A stretch of 64,000 nt of DNA, from assembly GCF_901905185.1 (NCBI RefSeq), contig NZ_CABFMQ020000075.1, positions 35,163 to 99,162 of the forward strand, written 5' to 3'. Every line of letters starts with the position of its first letter. Positions within the stretch are counted from its first letter, which is position 1. A program made the position numbers and the translations under genes. The notes below the pieces were generated by a model. That model saw only the letters and a list, made by a program, of their open reading frames with translations. It was not told where the DNA came from and ran no database searches. The stretch is from Methylocella tundrae. Lineage in GTDB: Bacteria; Pseudomonadota; Alphaproteobacteria; Rhizobiales; Beijerinckiaceae. Positions 26,466 through 34,914 of this stretch are shown piece after piece.

Positions 26466-26504
26466 GCATGATGTGGGTCCGAAAAGTCTGCAATGGCATC
26501 ATGC
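26466..26504. repeat. RPE-like palindrome directly after atpF
   Basis: GCATGATG and CATCATGC (8 bp) enclose GGGTCCGAAAAGTCTGCAAT, a core like that of the rhizobial palindromic elements (GCATGATCCGGAAAAGT type). It ends two bases before the atpF stop triplet on the plus strand, so it would form the 3' end structure of the coding region. Confidence 0.6.
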
Positions 26505-26505
26505 T

Positions 26506-26988
26506 TTAGTGAAACAGCCCTTTCAGATCGGCGATGCCCTTTTGAATGAGCTGCTCGCCAAAGGGCCCCTTCGCCTGATCTTTGAGAACGAGGCCAGCGG
26601 CCCTTGTCGCGGCGTCGGCCGCGGCTGCGCGTACTTCGGCCGTCGCTTGGGACTCGGCTGTCGCGATCTTGTCCTGCGCCTGCCTGGTGCGCCGCTGGAT
26701 GAATTCCTGTAGCCGGTCGGCGGCTTCCTTGGCGAGACGATCGGCTTCGGCATGAGCCTGCGCGACAACGGCTGCCGCCTCGGCCTCGGCGTCAGCGAGC
26801 CGCTTGCCGAAAGAGGCGAGAACGGCCTCGGCTTCGGCGCGCAGCCTTTCGGCCTCGGCGAGTTCGGCCTTGATCCTGTCGGCGCGATGATCGAGCGCCG
26901 CGTTGAGTTTTTTATGGACGCCGAGATAGGCAAGCAGGCCAACGAAAAGGATGAATCCAAAGGCGACGAAAGTTTCTTCGTTCAGCAT
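26506..26988 (-). CDS. atpF: ATP synthase F0 subunit b
   Basis: This is one of the two peripheral-stalk subunits tying F1 to the membrane part. The 160 residues begin with one transmembrane helix (about 6-22), followed by a long Ala/Glu/Arg-rich amphipathic helix. It is last in atpI-atpB-atpE-atpF'-atpF, 15 bases after the b' gene. Alphaproteobacteria carry both b and b', and the F1 genes lie elsewhere, as is usual in this class. Confidence 0.92.
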   Translation of the reverse strand: MLNEETFVAFGFILFVGLLAYLGVHKKLNAALDHRADRIKAELAEAERLRAEAEAVLASFGKRLADAEAEAAAVVAQAHAEADRLAKEAADRLQEFIQRRTRQAQDKIATAESQATAEVRAAAADAATRAAGLVLKDQAKGPFGEQLIQKGIADLKGLFH

Positions 26989-27003
26989 CGTCTCTCTCCG
27001 GCC

Positions 27004-27561
27004 TTAAGCTTTGGCTTGGGTGACGGCCGCTTTGACCGCATTCTGGTCGGCGGGCTTGCCGGTGATCCGTTCGACGATGGCGGCGGCCGCGTCTGCGGCG
27101 ATCATTCCGACATTGTCCATCGCTTTGGCTTTGGTTTCGACGATCTGCTTTTCGGAGGCGGCGAGCTTGGCGTTGAGGTCGGCCTCCAGCGCGTGCCGCT
27201 TCTCGTCGTTTTCCGCGTTGATCTTCGCCTGCGTTTGCTGGGCGAGGGCCTGCGCCTTGGCTCTGGCGTCGGCGATGGTTTTGTCCTGCTCCGCGGCGGC
27301 TTTTTCCGACTTTTCGCGGGCGGCGTGAGCCTCGTGCAAATCCTGCCTGATCTTGCCGGCGCGGGTATGGAGGATATTTTCGACGCGCGGCAGCGCGATC
27401 CTCGACATCAGATAATAGAAAAGCCCGAACGTAATCGCGAGCCAGATCAGCGTCGAGGCGAAACTGGCCGAATCGAATGGCGGAAAGGCATGCGCCCCAT
27501 GGTCTATGTCAGCCGGCTCGACTGTGCCGCTGGTGTGGCCTTCGGGTGTATGACTAGCCAT
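27004..27561 (-). CDS. atpG: ATP synthase F0 subunit b'
   Basis: This is the second peripheral-stalk subunit, 185 residues. A charged N-terminus of about 30 residues precedes a transmembrane helix (ASTLIWLAITFGLFYYLMS), followed by LPRVENILHTRAGKIRQDL and a long alanine-rich coiled helix. The longer N-terminus and the IALPRVENIL block separate it from b. It lies between atpE and atpF on the minus strand. A strong stem-loop sits between atpE and this gene. The symbol atpG follows common alphaproteobacterial usage for b' (also written atpF2 or atpX). Confidence 0.9.
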   Translation of the reverse strand: MASHTPEGHTSGTVEPADIDHGAHAFPPFDSASFASTLIWLAITFGLFYYLMSRIALPRVENILHTRAGKIRQDLHEAHAAREKSEKAAAEQDKTIADARAKAQALAQQTQAKINAENDEKRHALEADLNAKLAASEKQIVETKAKAMDNVGMIAADAAAAIVERITGKPADQNAVKAAVTQAKA

Positions 27562-27610
27562 TGTCCAATTCCTGCGTCAAATCCTGAGCGAAAAGTCCGA
27601 TGCAAAAAGA

Positions 27611-27639
27611 TGCGCCCGGACTGTTTCCGCCCGGGCGCA
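27611..27639 (-). terminator. Stem-loop between atpE and the b' gene (partial terminator or processing hairpin)
   Basis: On the minus strand TGCGCCCGG and CCGGGCGCA form a perfect 9-bp stem around an 11-base loop, followed by TCTTTTTG. It lies about 13 bases after the atpE stop, in the middle of the operon. It could lower downstream transcription or protect the atpE message, helping the high c-subunit ratio. Confidence 0.65.
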
Positions 27640-27651
27640 ACGCATTTGACG

Positions 27652-27879
27652 TTAAAGCACGAAAAGCAGAAGAATCGCCACGAGGAAGGCGAAAATGCCC
27701 AAGCCTTCCGCAAGCGCCGCGCCAATGAAGGCGCGCCCGAACTGAGCGTCGGATGCCGTTGGATTGCGCAGGGCGCCGGAAAGAAAATTGCCGAAAATCA
27801 GGCCGACGCCGATGGCGGCGGCGCCCATGCCGATGGCGGCGAGACCGGCGCCGATGAATTTAGCTGCAACGGGATCCAT
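27652..27879 (-). CDS. atpE: ATP synthase F0 subunit c
   Basis: This proteolipid forms the rotating ring. Its 75 residues make two helices. The first has the packing motif [15 protein letters not shown] (16-30), the polar loop is around R38-N39-P40, and the proton-carrying carboxylate is E58 in [10 protein letters not shown]. The residues needed for a sodium-binding site are not evident, so proton use is expected. It lies between atpB (54 bases upstream) and b', and is followed by a strong hairpin. Confidence 0.96.
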   Translation of the reverse strand: MDPVAAKFIGAGLAAIGMGAAAIGVGLIFGNFLSGALRNPTASDAQFGRAFIGAALAEGLGIFAFLVAILLLFVL

Positions 27880-27933
27880 GTTTTACTCCTGGAGGCTTAC
27901 GGAAGCGGGCGCTGATCTGTTGTTGATATTTAT

Positions 27934-28686
27934 TCAGTGACCCGGATGAATTGCGTCGTTCAGATAGACGCAAGTGAGAATGGCGAAGACATAGGCCTGC
28001 AGCGCGGCCACAAACAGTTCGAAGCCCGTGAGCACGACGATGCCAATGAGAGGAAGCGGCGCGACTATGGCGTAAGCGCCGGCGCCGAGGAGAGCGGCGA
28101 CGAAGCCGCCCAGAACCTTCAAGGTGATGTGACCCGCCAGCATGTTCGCAAACAGACGAACCGAAAGGCTGATCGGGCGCGAAGCGAAGGAAATGACCTC
28201 GATCAGCGCGATGAATGGCAGCAGCGCCGGCGCCACTCCCGACGGCACGAAGAGGCCGAGGAAATGCGTCCCGTGGCGGATGACGCCATAGACGATGACC
28301 ATGCCGATGACGAGCGCTGCGAGCGCGAAGGTCACGATGATCTGGCTCGTCACGGAAAAGCTATAAGGAATGACCCCGATGATGTTCGCAAAGAACACGA
28401 AGAGAAACAGCGTGAAGACGAACGGAAAAAACCTCATCCCGTCCTGGCCGGAGGTCATCCGCACTGTATTCGCCACGAATTCGTAACTCATCTCGGCGGC
28501 CGATTGCAGCCGGCCGGGAATGAGCGAACGCGATGATGTGCCGACGATCATCAGCGCCGACGCCGCGAGAATGATAATCAGCATGAACAGGGACGAGTTG
28601 GTGAAGGACGCGTCAATGCCGAAAGGATGCAGGCTGATGATCGGTTCTACCTTGAACTGATGGATCGGATCCATTGCTTCTGCCAC
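27934..28686 (-). CDS. atpB: ATP synthase F0 subunit a
   Basis: This is the static membrane subunit that channels protons to the c-ring. The 250 residues have six or so hydrophobic helices. The essential arginine lies in [20 protein letters not shown], and the last helix contains [21 protein letters not shown] with its conserved Glu and Gln. The start [17 protein letters not shown] is typical for the class. It follows atpI by 70 bases and precedes atpE. Confidence 0.96.
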   Translation of the reverse strand: MAEAMDPIHQFKVEPIISLHPFGIDASFTNSSLFMLIIILAASALMIVGTSSRSLIPGRLQSAAEMSYEFVANTVRMTSGQDGMRFFPFVFTLFLFVFFANIIGVIPYSFSVTSQIIVTFALAALVIGMVIVYGVIRHGTHFLGLFVPSGVAPALLPFIALIEVISFASRPISLSVRLFANMLAGHITLKVLGGFVAALLGAGAYAIVAPLPLIGIVVLTGFELFVAALQAYVFAILTCVYLNDAIHPGH

Positions 28687-28756
28687 GTGCGAACCCCTTC
28701 GTATGACTTTGATTCCGGCCCCGATGTCAAAAACGCCGGAGCCGCCGCTTCAACCC

Positions 28757-29143
28757 TCAAGGCTTCGTGCCCGGAGGTTTGACGGCGATGCGATACACAT
28801 TCCAAAATCCCGCCGCCGTCCCCAGCAGGAGGAGGACGAGAAGAAACAGCGGGCTGGTCCCGAACCATTTATCGAGTTGCCACCCGATCAGCGCGCCGAC
28901 GACGACCGCCGACACAAATTCCGTAAGGACGCGAAAGCCGAGGCTCATCGCGCCGCCGAACGAGCCGGCCGTAAGGTCGGCGTCCTTGTCGCCGTTTCCG
29001 GCGCTCGAATCCTTGCTGGCGCCAAGATCGGCCGACAATTTGTCGAGCCTTGACCGCAGCGCCGCGGCTTCGCGCTGGTCCGCTTCAAATCGAGCGTCCG
29101 CGCGCTTTTGATCTTCGCTCCGAGAGTCGTCGCGCTCGCCCAC
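28757..29143 (-). CDS. atpI: ATP synthase assembly protein AtpI (AtpZ/AtpI family)
   Basis: This small membrane protein leads the F0 operon and is thought to help c-ring assembly. From the chosen GTG at 29143 it has 128 residues: a charged N-terminal half (EDQKRADARFEADQREAA) and two transmembrane helices (about 66-88 and 94-114), with the family sequence GALIGWQLDKWFGTSPLF between them. GGAG lies 9 bases before the GTG. Longer in-frame readings to 29311 run into the promoter region. A consensus promoter lies about 150 bases upstream. Confidence 0.85.
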   Translation of the reverse strand: MGERDDSRSEDQKRADARFEADQREAAALRSRLDKLSADLGASKDSSAGNGDKDADLTAGSFGGAMSLGFRVLTEFVSAVVVGALIGWQLDKWFGTSPLFLLVLLLLGTAAGFWNVYRIAVKPPGTKP

Positions 29144-29293
29144 AGCATCCGCCTCCGTTTCGAGGCGCCTCGCGAAGAGGCGCGGAAGCGTTTTATAGGT
29201 CGCCTCGCTGCGAAAAGCGAGCAAAGGCGGCGAATTTTGGGCGGGCGGCGCGGGAATAGGGCGACTGCAGAACAAACTCTTGCGAGCGGGGGC

Positions 29294-29322
29294 AACATAT
29301 GGGCGGCGCAAATGCCTGTCAA
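29294..29322 (-). promoter_or_regulatory. Sigma70-type promoter of the F0 operon
   Basis: On the minus strand TTGACA (29322-29317) and TATGTT (29299-29294) are separated by exactly 17 bases. It lies about 150 bases before the atpI start and points into the operon. Confidence 0.7.
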
Positions 29323-29409
29323 GACTTAGACTGCGCGCGCTAAGCCTTTAGAACTACACTAAAATTCATGTTTTTTGGCAAAAGCCGCCGCGATGACGAA
29401 TCGCCGCAC

Positions 29410-32400
29410 TCAGCCGGCGTCGAGCAGGCGTTCGGCGTCTTCGAGATCGACGCTGACCAATTGACTGACGCCGCGCTCGGCCATTGTGACGCCGAAAAGC
29501 CGGTTCATCCGCGCCATCGTGATCGGATTATGCGTGATGGTGATGAAGCGCGTTTCCGTCTTGCGGCGCATTTCTTCCAGGAGATCGCAGAAACGCTCGA
29601 CATTGGCGTCGTCGAGCGGCGCATCCACCTCGTCGAGAACGCAGATGGGCGAGGGATTGGTGAGAAAGATCGCAAAAATCAACGACATCGCGGTGAGCGC
29701 CTGCTCGCCGCCGGAGAGCAGCGTCATCACCTGCGGCTTTTTGCCCGGCGGACGCGCGAGGATTTCAAGCCCCGCCTCCAGCGGATCGTCGGATTCGACG
29801 AGCTGCAGCTCAGCGGAGCCGCCGCCGAACAGCGTCGTGAACAGCTCCCTGAAATGAGCATTGACCTTCTCGAAGGCGGCGAGCAGACGCTCGCGCCCTT
29901 CCTTGTTGAGGCTTTGAATGGCCTGACGCAAACGCCGGATCGCTTCGGTGAGGTCGGCATGTTCGGCGGCAAGACGCGCCTTGGCCGCCTCGGCCTCGGT
30001 GAGTTCTTCCTCGGCGCGCAGATTGACCGCCCCAAGCCGCTCGCGATCCTGCTTCAAGGCTTCGAGCCGGCGTTCGATGTCGGTCAGCGCCGGAAGATCA
30101 TCATTGGCGCCGACTTGCGCCAGCGCCGGAAGCTCTTCAGGCGCGCAGTCGAGCTCCGCGCCAATGGCGCGCAAAACCTCGTCGAGACGCGCCCGCGCCG
30201 CTTCGATGCGCGCCTCGCTGCGCGCTTTTTGCTCACGCGCCGCGCCCATCGCTTCAAGCGCCATCCGCGCCTCGCGATCGGCCGCGGCGACCATCGTCTC
30301 GGCGGCGGCGCGCTCGTCCGCGGCCTCTTTGCGGGCGGCCTCGGCGGCGTCGATCTGATTCATCAACGCGCGGCGGCTTGCCAGGAATGTATCGGGCGCC
30401 TCCGCCAACCGTTCATATTCGATTGTGGCTTCCTCGATCCGCGCCTCGAAAGCGCTGATCTGGCCGCCGGAGCCTTCCGAACGCAGCAGCCAGGATTTGC
30501 GCTCATTGGCGATCGCCTCGAGGCGCCTCGCCCGCGATTGCGCCTCGCGCAAATGCGCCTGCAGTTCGGCGCGCGCCTCGCCGACGACGGCGCGCTCGCG
30601 GCCGGCTCGCGTGCGGCAGACTTCGAGCCGTTCAGCCAATTCGGCGGAATCCGCGAGATCATCGAGCGCCATCTGCGCCTCGGCGAATTTTTCCCGCGCT
30701 TCGTCGCGACCGCTGGTCAGGCGCTGCGTCGCCTCTTCCAGCGCGGAGAGGCGGGCCGCGGCGCTTGCCTCGGCGCGTTCGGCCGCGGCATGTCTTGCGC
30801 GCGCTGTTTCAACCTCGCGCAAGGCGGCTTTGTGGCTCTGGCGCGCTCCGCTTTCGGCGGCCGCGCAAGCGGCGACCTTGGCCTCGGCCTCCTCGGCCTC
30901 GGCTTTCAGCGCATCGGCGGTCTCGCGGGCGGCCTCGGCCTCAAGGGTCAGTTCGCCGAGACGATTCTTTTCCGTGAGGCGGCGCGCCGCCGGGGTCGGC
31001 GCCTCCGCCGCCTGGACGAAACCGTCCCAACGCCAAAGGTCGCCCTCTTTTGAGACCAGCCGCTGACCCGGCTTCAGCAGCGGGAGCAGGGCAGGGCCTT
31101 CGCTGCGGGAAACGACCCCGATCTGATTGAGCCGCCGCGCGAGCGCCTCGGGCGCCGTGACGAGATCAGCGAGTGGTTCGACCCCCTCGGGCAGGGCCGG
31201 ATCGGCCCGCCTGTCGGTTTCAGCCCAATGCGCCGGCGCTGAAGGATTGGTTGAAGCGTCGAGATCATCGCCAAGCGCCGCGCCGAGCGCCGCTTCAAAG
31301 CCCCTTGCGACGGTAATTTCGTCGGTGACAGGGGGCCAGAAGCCGCCGCTCGCGGCAGTCAGCAGCTTCGAGAGCGTTTGGGCCTCGGTGCCGAGCTTTT
31401 GCGCCTTGCGTTCGGCCTCCGCCAGCTTTCCGCGCGCACTGGCTTCCAATGAGCGCGCGTCGGCATGGGCCGCCTCGAATTGGGCGATTTCATCTTCATA
31501 GGCGCCAGCGGTTTCGATCGTCTGCTCCAGCGCTTCCTGCAGCAGAGCGCGGTCCTCGCCGCCGCCGAGGTCAGCGAGAAGCGCGGCTTTCTCGTCGGCC
31601 ACCTTTGTGAATTCCGCCTCAAGGCGCGCCAGTCTCGCGCGTTCGTCGCGCAGCGCGGCCTCGCAGCTCATCCGGCGAGCTTCGATTCCCGCGCGCTGCT
31701 CCTGCGCCTCGGATAATTCCGCTTCCGCCGCGGCGAGGGCGGCCTCCGCCTCGATCAGGCGGGCGCGGCCCTGCGTCTCGATGTCGGCTTCAGCCGCGGC
31801 GGCGTCCGAAAGTTCAGCCGCCTCCATGTCGAGACGTTCGAGAACGCCCGCGGCGTCCGCGATCAGCGCGCGTTCGCGCGAAAGATCGCTGCTCATTTGA
31901 GCGATGCGCTGCGACAATTCGGCGCTGCGCGCCTTGGCGCGCTTTTCCTCGCCGTCGAGCGCCTCCCGCGCGATGATCAGCCTTTGCAGATCGCCGCCGC
32001 GGGCGAGCTCCGCCTCGCGCAGCACTGGCAGAGCATGCGCCGCCATGCCTTGCGCGCGCGCGGCCTCCGCCTGGAGCCTTGTCTTTTCCTCAACCTCGCA
32101 CGCAAAAAATGCGAGCTTGGCTTCGGCGTCGGCGAGAGCCTGCGTCGCCTCGCGATGATTGATCAGCGCGAGCAAAGCCTCGGAGCGCCGGATGCTGGCG
32201 GCAAGGTCGCGGTAACGCGACGCCTGCCGGGCCTGCCGTTCGAGACCTTTGGTCTGGCTCTCGATCTGCTGCAAAATATCATCGAGGCGCAAAAGATTGT
32301 CGGAGGCGGCCTTGAGGCGGAGTTCCGCCTCGTGGCGGCGCGAGTGCAGGCCGGCGACGCCGGCGGCTTCTTCCAGAATGCGGCGGCGCTCCTGAGGTTT

Positions 32401-32865
32401 CGCCGAGATCATCTGCCCGATCTGCCCCTGGTGCACCATCGCCGGAGAGCGCGAGCCGGAGGAGGCGTCGGCGAACAGAAGCTGGACGTCGCGCGCGCGC
32501 GTTTCGCGGCCGTTGACGCGATAGGTCGATCCCGATTCGCGTTCGATCCGGCGCGAGACCTCGATGGCGTCATTATCGTTGAAGGCGGCGGGGGCGGTGC
32601 GCGTGCTATTATCAAGAAAAAGGACGACTTCGGCCATGTTGCGCGCTGGCCGGTTGCCGCCGCCCGAAAAAATCACATCGTCCATGCCGGAGGCGCGCAT
32701 GTTTTTGGACGAGGTCTCGCCCATCACCCAGCGCATCGCCTCGACGAGATTGGATTTGCCGCAGCCGTTAGGCCCGACAATGCCCGTGAGGCCCGGCTCG
32801 ATCAGGAAATCGGTCGGCTCGACGAAGGTTTTGAACCCTGCGATGCGCAGTTTGGTGAATTTCAT
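29410..32865 (-). CDS. smc: Chromosome segregation protein SMC
   Basis: SMC is the ring-forming ATPase that organises and segregates the chromosome together with ScpA and ScpB. The 1151-residue protein has the head Walker A GPNGCGKSN at 31-39 and long coiled coils rich in Ala, Glu and Arg. A hinge lies around 500-640 (FWPPVTDEITVARGFEAALG). The C-terminal head carries the signature LSGGEQALTAMSLIFAIF and the Walker B/D-loop VLDEVDAPLDD. The length is normal. Codon bias in the coiled coils makes long open frames on the opposite strand, which are not genes. A CtrA-like motif lies 75-90 bases upstream of the start. Confidence 0.97.
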   Translation of the reverse strand: MKFTKLRIAGFKTFVEPTDFLIEPGLTGIVGPNGCGKSNLVEAMRWVMGETSSKNMRASGMDDVIFSGGGNRPARNMAEVVLFLDNSTRTAPAAFNDNDAIEVSRRIERESGSTYRVNGRETRARDVQLLFADASSGSRSPAMVHQGQIGQMISAKPQERRRILEEAAGVAGLHSRRHEAELRLKAASDNLLRLDDILQQIESQTKGLERQARQASRYRDLAASIRRSEALLALINHREATQALADAEAKLAFFACEVEEKTRLQAEAARAQGMAAHALPVLREAELARGGDLQRLIIAREALDGEEKRAKARSAELSQRIAQMSSDLSRERALIADAAGVLERLDMEAAELSDAAAAEADIETQGRARLIEAEAALAAAEAELSEAQEQRAGIEARRMSCEAALRDERARLARLEAEFTKVADEKAALLADLGGGEDRALLQEALEQTIETAGAYEDEIAQFEAAHADARSLEASARGKLAEAERKAQKLGTEAQTLSKLLTAASGGFWPPVTDEITVARGFEAALGAALGDDLDASTNPSAPAHWAETDRRADPALPEGVEPLADLVTAPEALARRLNQIGVVSRSEGPALLPLLKPGQRLVSKEGDLWRWDGFVQAAEAPTPAARRLTEKNRLGELTLEAEAARETADALKAEAEEAEAKVAACAAAESGARQSHKAALREVETARARHAAAERAEASAAARLSALEEATQRLTSGRDEAREKFAEAQMALDDLADSAELAERLEVCRTRAGRERAVVGEARAELQAHLREAQSRARRLEAIANERKSWLLRSEGSGGQISAFEARIEEATIEYERLAEAPDTFLASRRALMNQIDAAEAARKEAADERAAAETMVAAADREARMALEAMGAAREQKARSEARIEAARARLDEVLRAIGAELDCAPEELPALAQVGANDDLPALTDIERRLEALKQDRERLGAVNLRAEEELTEAEAAKARLAAEHADLTEAIRRLRQAIQSLNKEGRERLLAAFEKVNAHFRELFTTLFGGGSAELQLVESDDPLEAGLEILARPPGKKPQVMTLLSGGEQALTAMSLIFAIFLTNPSPICVLDEVDAPLDDANVERFCDLLEEMRRKTETRFITITHNPITMARMNRLFGVTMAERGVSQLVSVDLEDAERLLDAG

Positions 32866-32939
32866 AGGACCAAGCTGAATGCGAGGCGCAAGGCCCCGCG
32901 GAAAAAACCTGCATCAGATTTGAGTGTTTACCGAACCCG

Positions 32940-32954
32940 TTAGCTTTTGGTTAA
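32940..32954. promoter_or_regulatory. Possible CtrA-type site upstream of smc
   Basis: TTAG-N7-TTAA followed by CC differs by one base from the alphaproteobacterial CtrA consensus TTAA-N7-TTAAC. It lies 75-90 bases before the smc start. One such match can occur by chance. Confidence 0.25.
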
Positions 32955-33117
32955 CCGAAAATAGATAGGCGCGCGATTCGCCGCACCTGATTACGGCGCG
33001 AGCCAAGCGGCGCGCGCAAGACCGCGCGCTGAATTATCTGTGCACATCAAGCTTCAAAGCGGCAGGAGGGGAGTTAGGCGGCTATGACGCAAGCAAACCG
33101 CCAGATCGAAAACCCTC

Positions 33118-33771
33118 TCACTCATCCTCAATCGATCTGAACAGCGCGTCGGCAAAATCTTCGATCGACTTGACGCCGGTGATGGTTTCCTTGCCCGCGA
33201 TGATGAAGCGCGGCACATGCTCGACGCCGAGCGCACGAAAGCCCGAGAGCTCCTGTTTCATCGCCCCGATATCGTCAGATCCGCTGAGAAACGCCTCGAC
33301 AAGCTCCGGATCGATGCCTTTTCGGCCGGCGATCGCCGCGAGAACGCCGCGGTCTCCGATATCCTGCCCGCGCAGGAAAAAAGCCTCGAAAAGAGCCTCG
33401 ACGATCGCCATCTCGACGCCGAAGTTGCGCGCGAAGCGGATAAGGCGATGCGCGTCGAGCGTGTTGGGCTGGCGCTCGATCTTGTCGTAGGCAAGCTCGA
33501 GCCCGAACTCGCGCGCGAGTTCGGAAAGATTGGCAAGCACTTCGTGAACCTCGCCCGGAGGGCCGCATTTCTCGGCCAGATAGGCGGCTCGATCCTGCCC
33601 TTCCGGCGGCATGTCGGGGTCTATCTGGAAAGGCCGCCAGCGAATATCGACGGAAAGCCCCGGCACCGTGCCGACAACGGCCCGGATCAGGTGCAAGCCG
33701 ATGAAGCACTCGGAGCTGGCGATATCAGCCACGAGGTCAATAGCAATCGGCGACGGATCTTCGATGCTCAT
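33118..33771 (-). CDS. DsbA/FrnE-like thioredoxin-fold protein lacking the CXXC
   Basis: This protein has the FrnE / 2-hydroxychromene-2-carboxylate isomerase-like fold, 217 residues, with no signal peptide, so it is cytoplasmic. Family blocks are RWRPFQIDPDMPPEGQDRAAYL, NTLDAHRLIRFA, FEAFFLRGQDIGD and the cis-proline loop HVPRFIIAGKETITG. FrnE proteins normally have a CPWC-type active site near residue 20. Here that site reads DIASSECFIG, with a single cysteine (C22). Loss of the first cysteine argues against disulfide exchange; a glutathione-dependent or non-redox role is possible. AGGAG lies 6 bases before the ATG. Confidence 0.85.
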   Translation of the reverse strand: MSIEDPSPIAIDLVADIASSECFIGLHLIRAVVGTVPGLSVDIRWRPFQIDPDMPPEGQDRAAYLAEKCGPPGEVHEVLANLSELAREFGLELAYDKIERQPNTLDAHRLIRFARNFGVEMAIVEALFEAFFLRGQDIGDRGVLAAIAGRKGIDPELVEAFLSGSDDIGAMKQELSGFRALGVEHVPRFIIAGKETITGVKSIEDFADALFRSIEDE

Positions 33772-33850
33772 GCAAGGCTCCTGGGGCTTTTAAGTCCAAC
33801 CTTGCGCATTCAACATTATAAACGTGTGAAAATAACATCAAATCATGCGT

Positions 33851-33880
33851 AAAAAAAACGGGCCGCCGTTCGGCTGCCCG
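33851..33880 (-). terminator. Intrinsic terminator downstream of the SPFH gene
   Basis: On the minus strand CGGGCAGCCG and CGGCGGCCCG pair at nine of ten positions, followed by eight T. It lies about 140 bases past the SPFH stop and before the FrnE-like gene on the same strand. Confidence 0.75.
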
Positions 33881-34020
33881 ACTCCGTGCCTCGGCTGGAA
33901 TTCCACAAGGCTCTCATGGTGAAAATACATGGTCAAGCCTCAACTGACAATGGCCATTGCGCGTTGGCGCAACCATAGGCTGCGCAGCTGCGCCGGCTCA
34001 ATACGGGCGCCGCAAAGGCT

Positions 34021-34794
34021 TCAGGCGCCGTCCGCCTTTCTGACGGAGAACGCGCGCGCCATTTCGACGAACTCGCTTGGCATCATGATGATGGTCATTG
34101 TGTTCTGCTCGGCACCGACTTCGGTGATCATCTGCATCCGGCGCAATTCGAGGCCGGCCGGGCTGTGCATGATGATCTCGGCCGCCTGACGCAGCAAGGC
34201 GGCCGCCTCGACTTCGGCTTCGGCCTTGATCTTGCGGGCCCGCTTTTCGCGAAGCGCCTCGGCCTCCTGCGCCATGGCGCGCTGCATCGATTCCGGGATC
34301 TCGACATTGCGCATCTGCACGCGCTCGACCTTTACGCCCCACGGTTCCGTCACGCGGTCGATCGAGGTCTGCAGCGCCTGCGCGATGGTTTCTTGTTCTT
34401 TCAGAACGTCGTCGAGCGTGTGCTGGCCGATGACGTTGCGCAGCGCCGTCACGGCGACCTGGATCACCGATTCGCCGACATTGGCGACCTCGATAACGGC
34501 GCGCTGCGGGTTCACGATGCGCCGCCAGATCACGGCGTTGATCTTGACCGGCACATTATCCTTGGTGATCGCCTCCTGCTGCCCGACCTCGGTCGTCATC
34601 GTGCGCAGGTCGACTTTCCAGCGCCGGTCGACGAGCGGGATCAGATAATAGAGGCCCGGCCCAGCGGTGCGCTGATATTTGCCAAGCCGCAGCACCACCG
34701 CGCGCTCATATTGATTGGCGATGCGGAAACCCGAAAGGACGAGAAGCACAAGCAGCAAGGCCAGAAAGGTCAAGGTCGCATCGCCCTCGATCAT
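34021..34794 (-). CDS. SPFH/Band 7 (stomatin-like, slipin) membrane protein
   Basis: Slipins are inner-membrane scaffold proteins that form oligomers and microdomains. The 257-residue protein has one N-terminal helix (about residues 8-24). The SPFH domain follows: ANQYERAVVLRLGKYQRTAG, GPGLYYLIPLVDR, and RTMTTEVGQQEAITKDNVPV. Coiled-coil residues come after ALREKRARKIKAEAEVEAA. Slipins are usually paired with an NfeD protein, but none is adjacent. It is 120 bases after an SBP gene on the same strand. Confidence 0.9.
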   Translation of the reverse strand: MIEGDATLTFLALLLVLLVLSGFRIANQYERAVVLRLGKYQRTAGPGLYYLIPLVDRRWKVDLRTMTTEVGQQEAITKDNVPVKINAVIWRRIVNPQRAVIEVANVGESVIQVAVTALRNVIGQHTLDDVLKEQETIAQALQTSIDRVTEPWGVKVERVQMRNVEIPESMQRAMAQEAEALREKRARKIKAEAEVEAAALLRQAAEIIMHSPAGLELRRMQMITEVGAEQNTMTIIMMPSEFVEMARAFSVRKADGA

Positions 34795-34914
34795 CGTCCG
34801 AGCCCTTTCGGCGCAGGAAGTTTGTCGGCGTAAAAATTTTGGTGAGCTTAGCGTAGTTTTTTGACGCGTAGTGCGGCAGCGTCGCCCGAAATGAAAAAAT
34901 CCGCGTCCAATGCT

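Noticed and set aside
29368..31053. Long open frame of 561 codons on the plus strand opposite smc
   Set aside because: It is antisense to the SMC coiled coil and head. High GC and Ala/Glu/Arg codon bias keep the opposite frame open. No family resemblance or ribosome site.
33084..33139. Possible 18-codon peptide on the plus strand between smc and the FrnE-like gene
   Set aside because: It overlaps the end of the FrnE-like gene, has no proper ribosome-site spacing and has no likeness to known leaders.
33838..33930. Possible 30-codon peptide on the minus strand after the SPFH gene
   Set aside because: It has a weak GAGG upstream, but the frame runs through the intrinsic terminator at 33851-33880, so the message would end before the stop.
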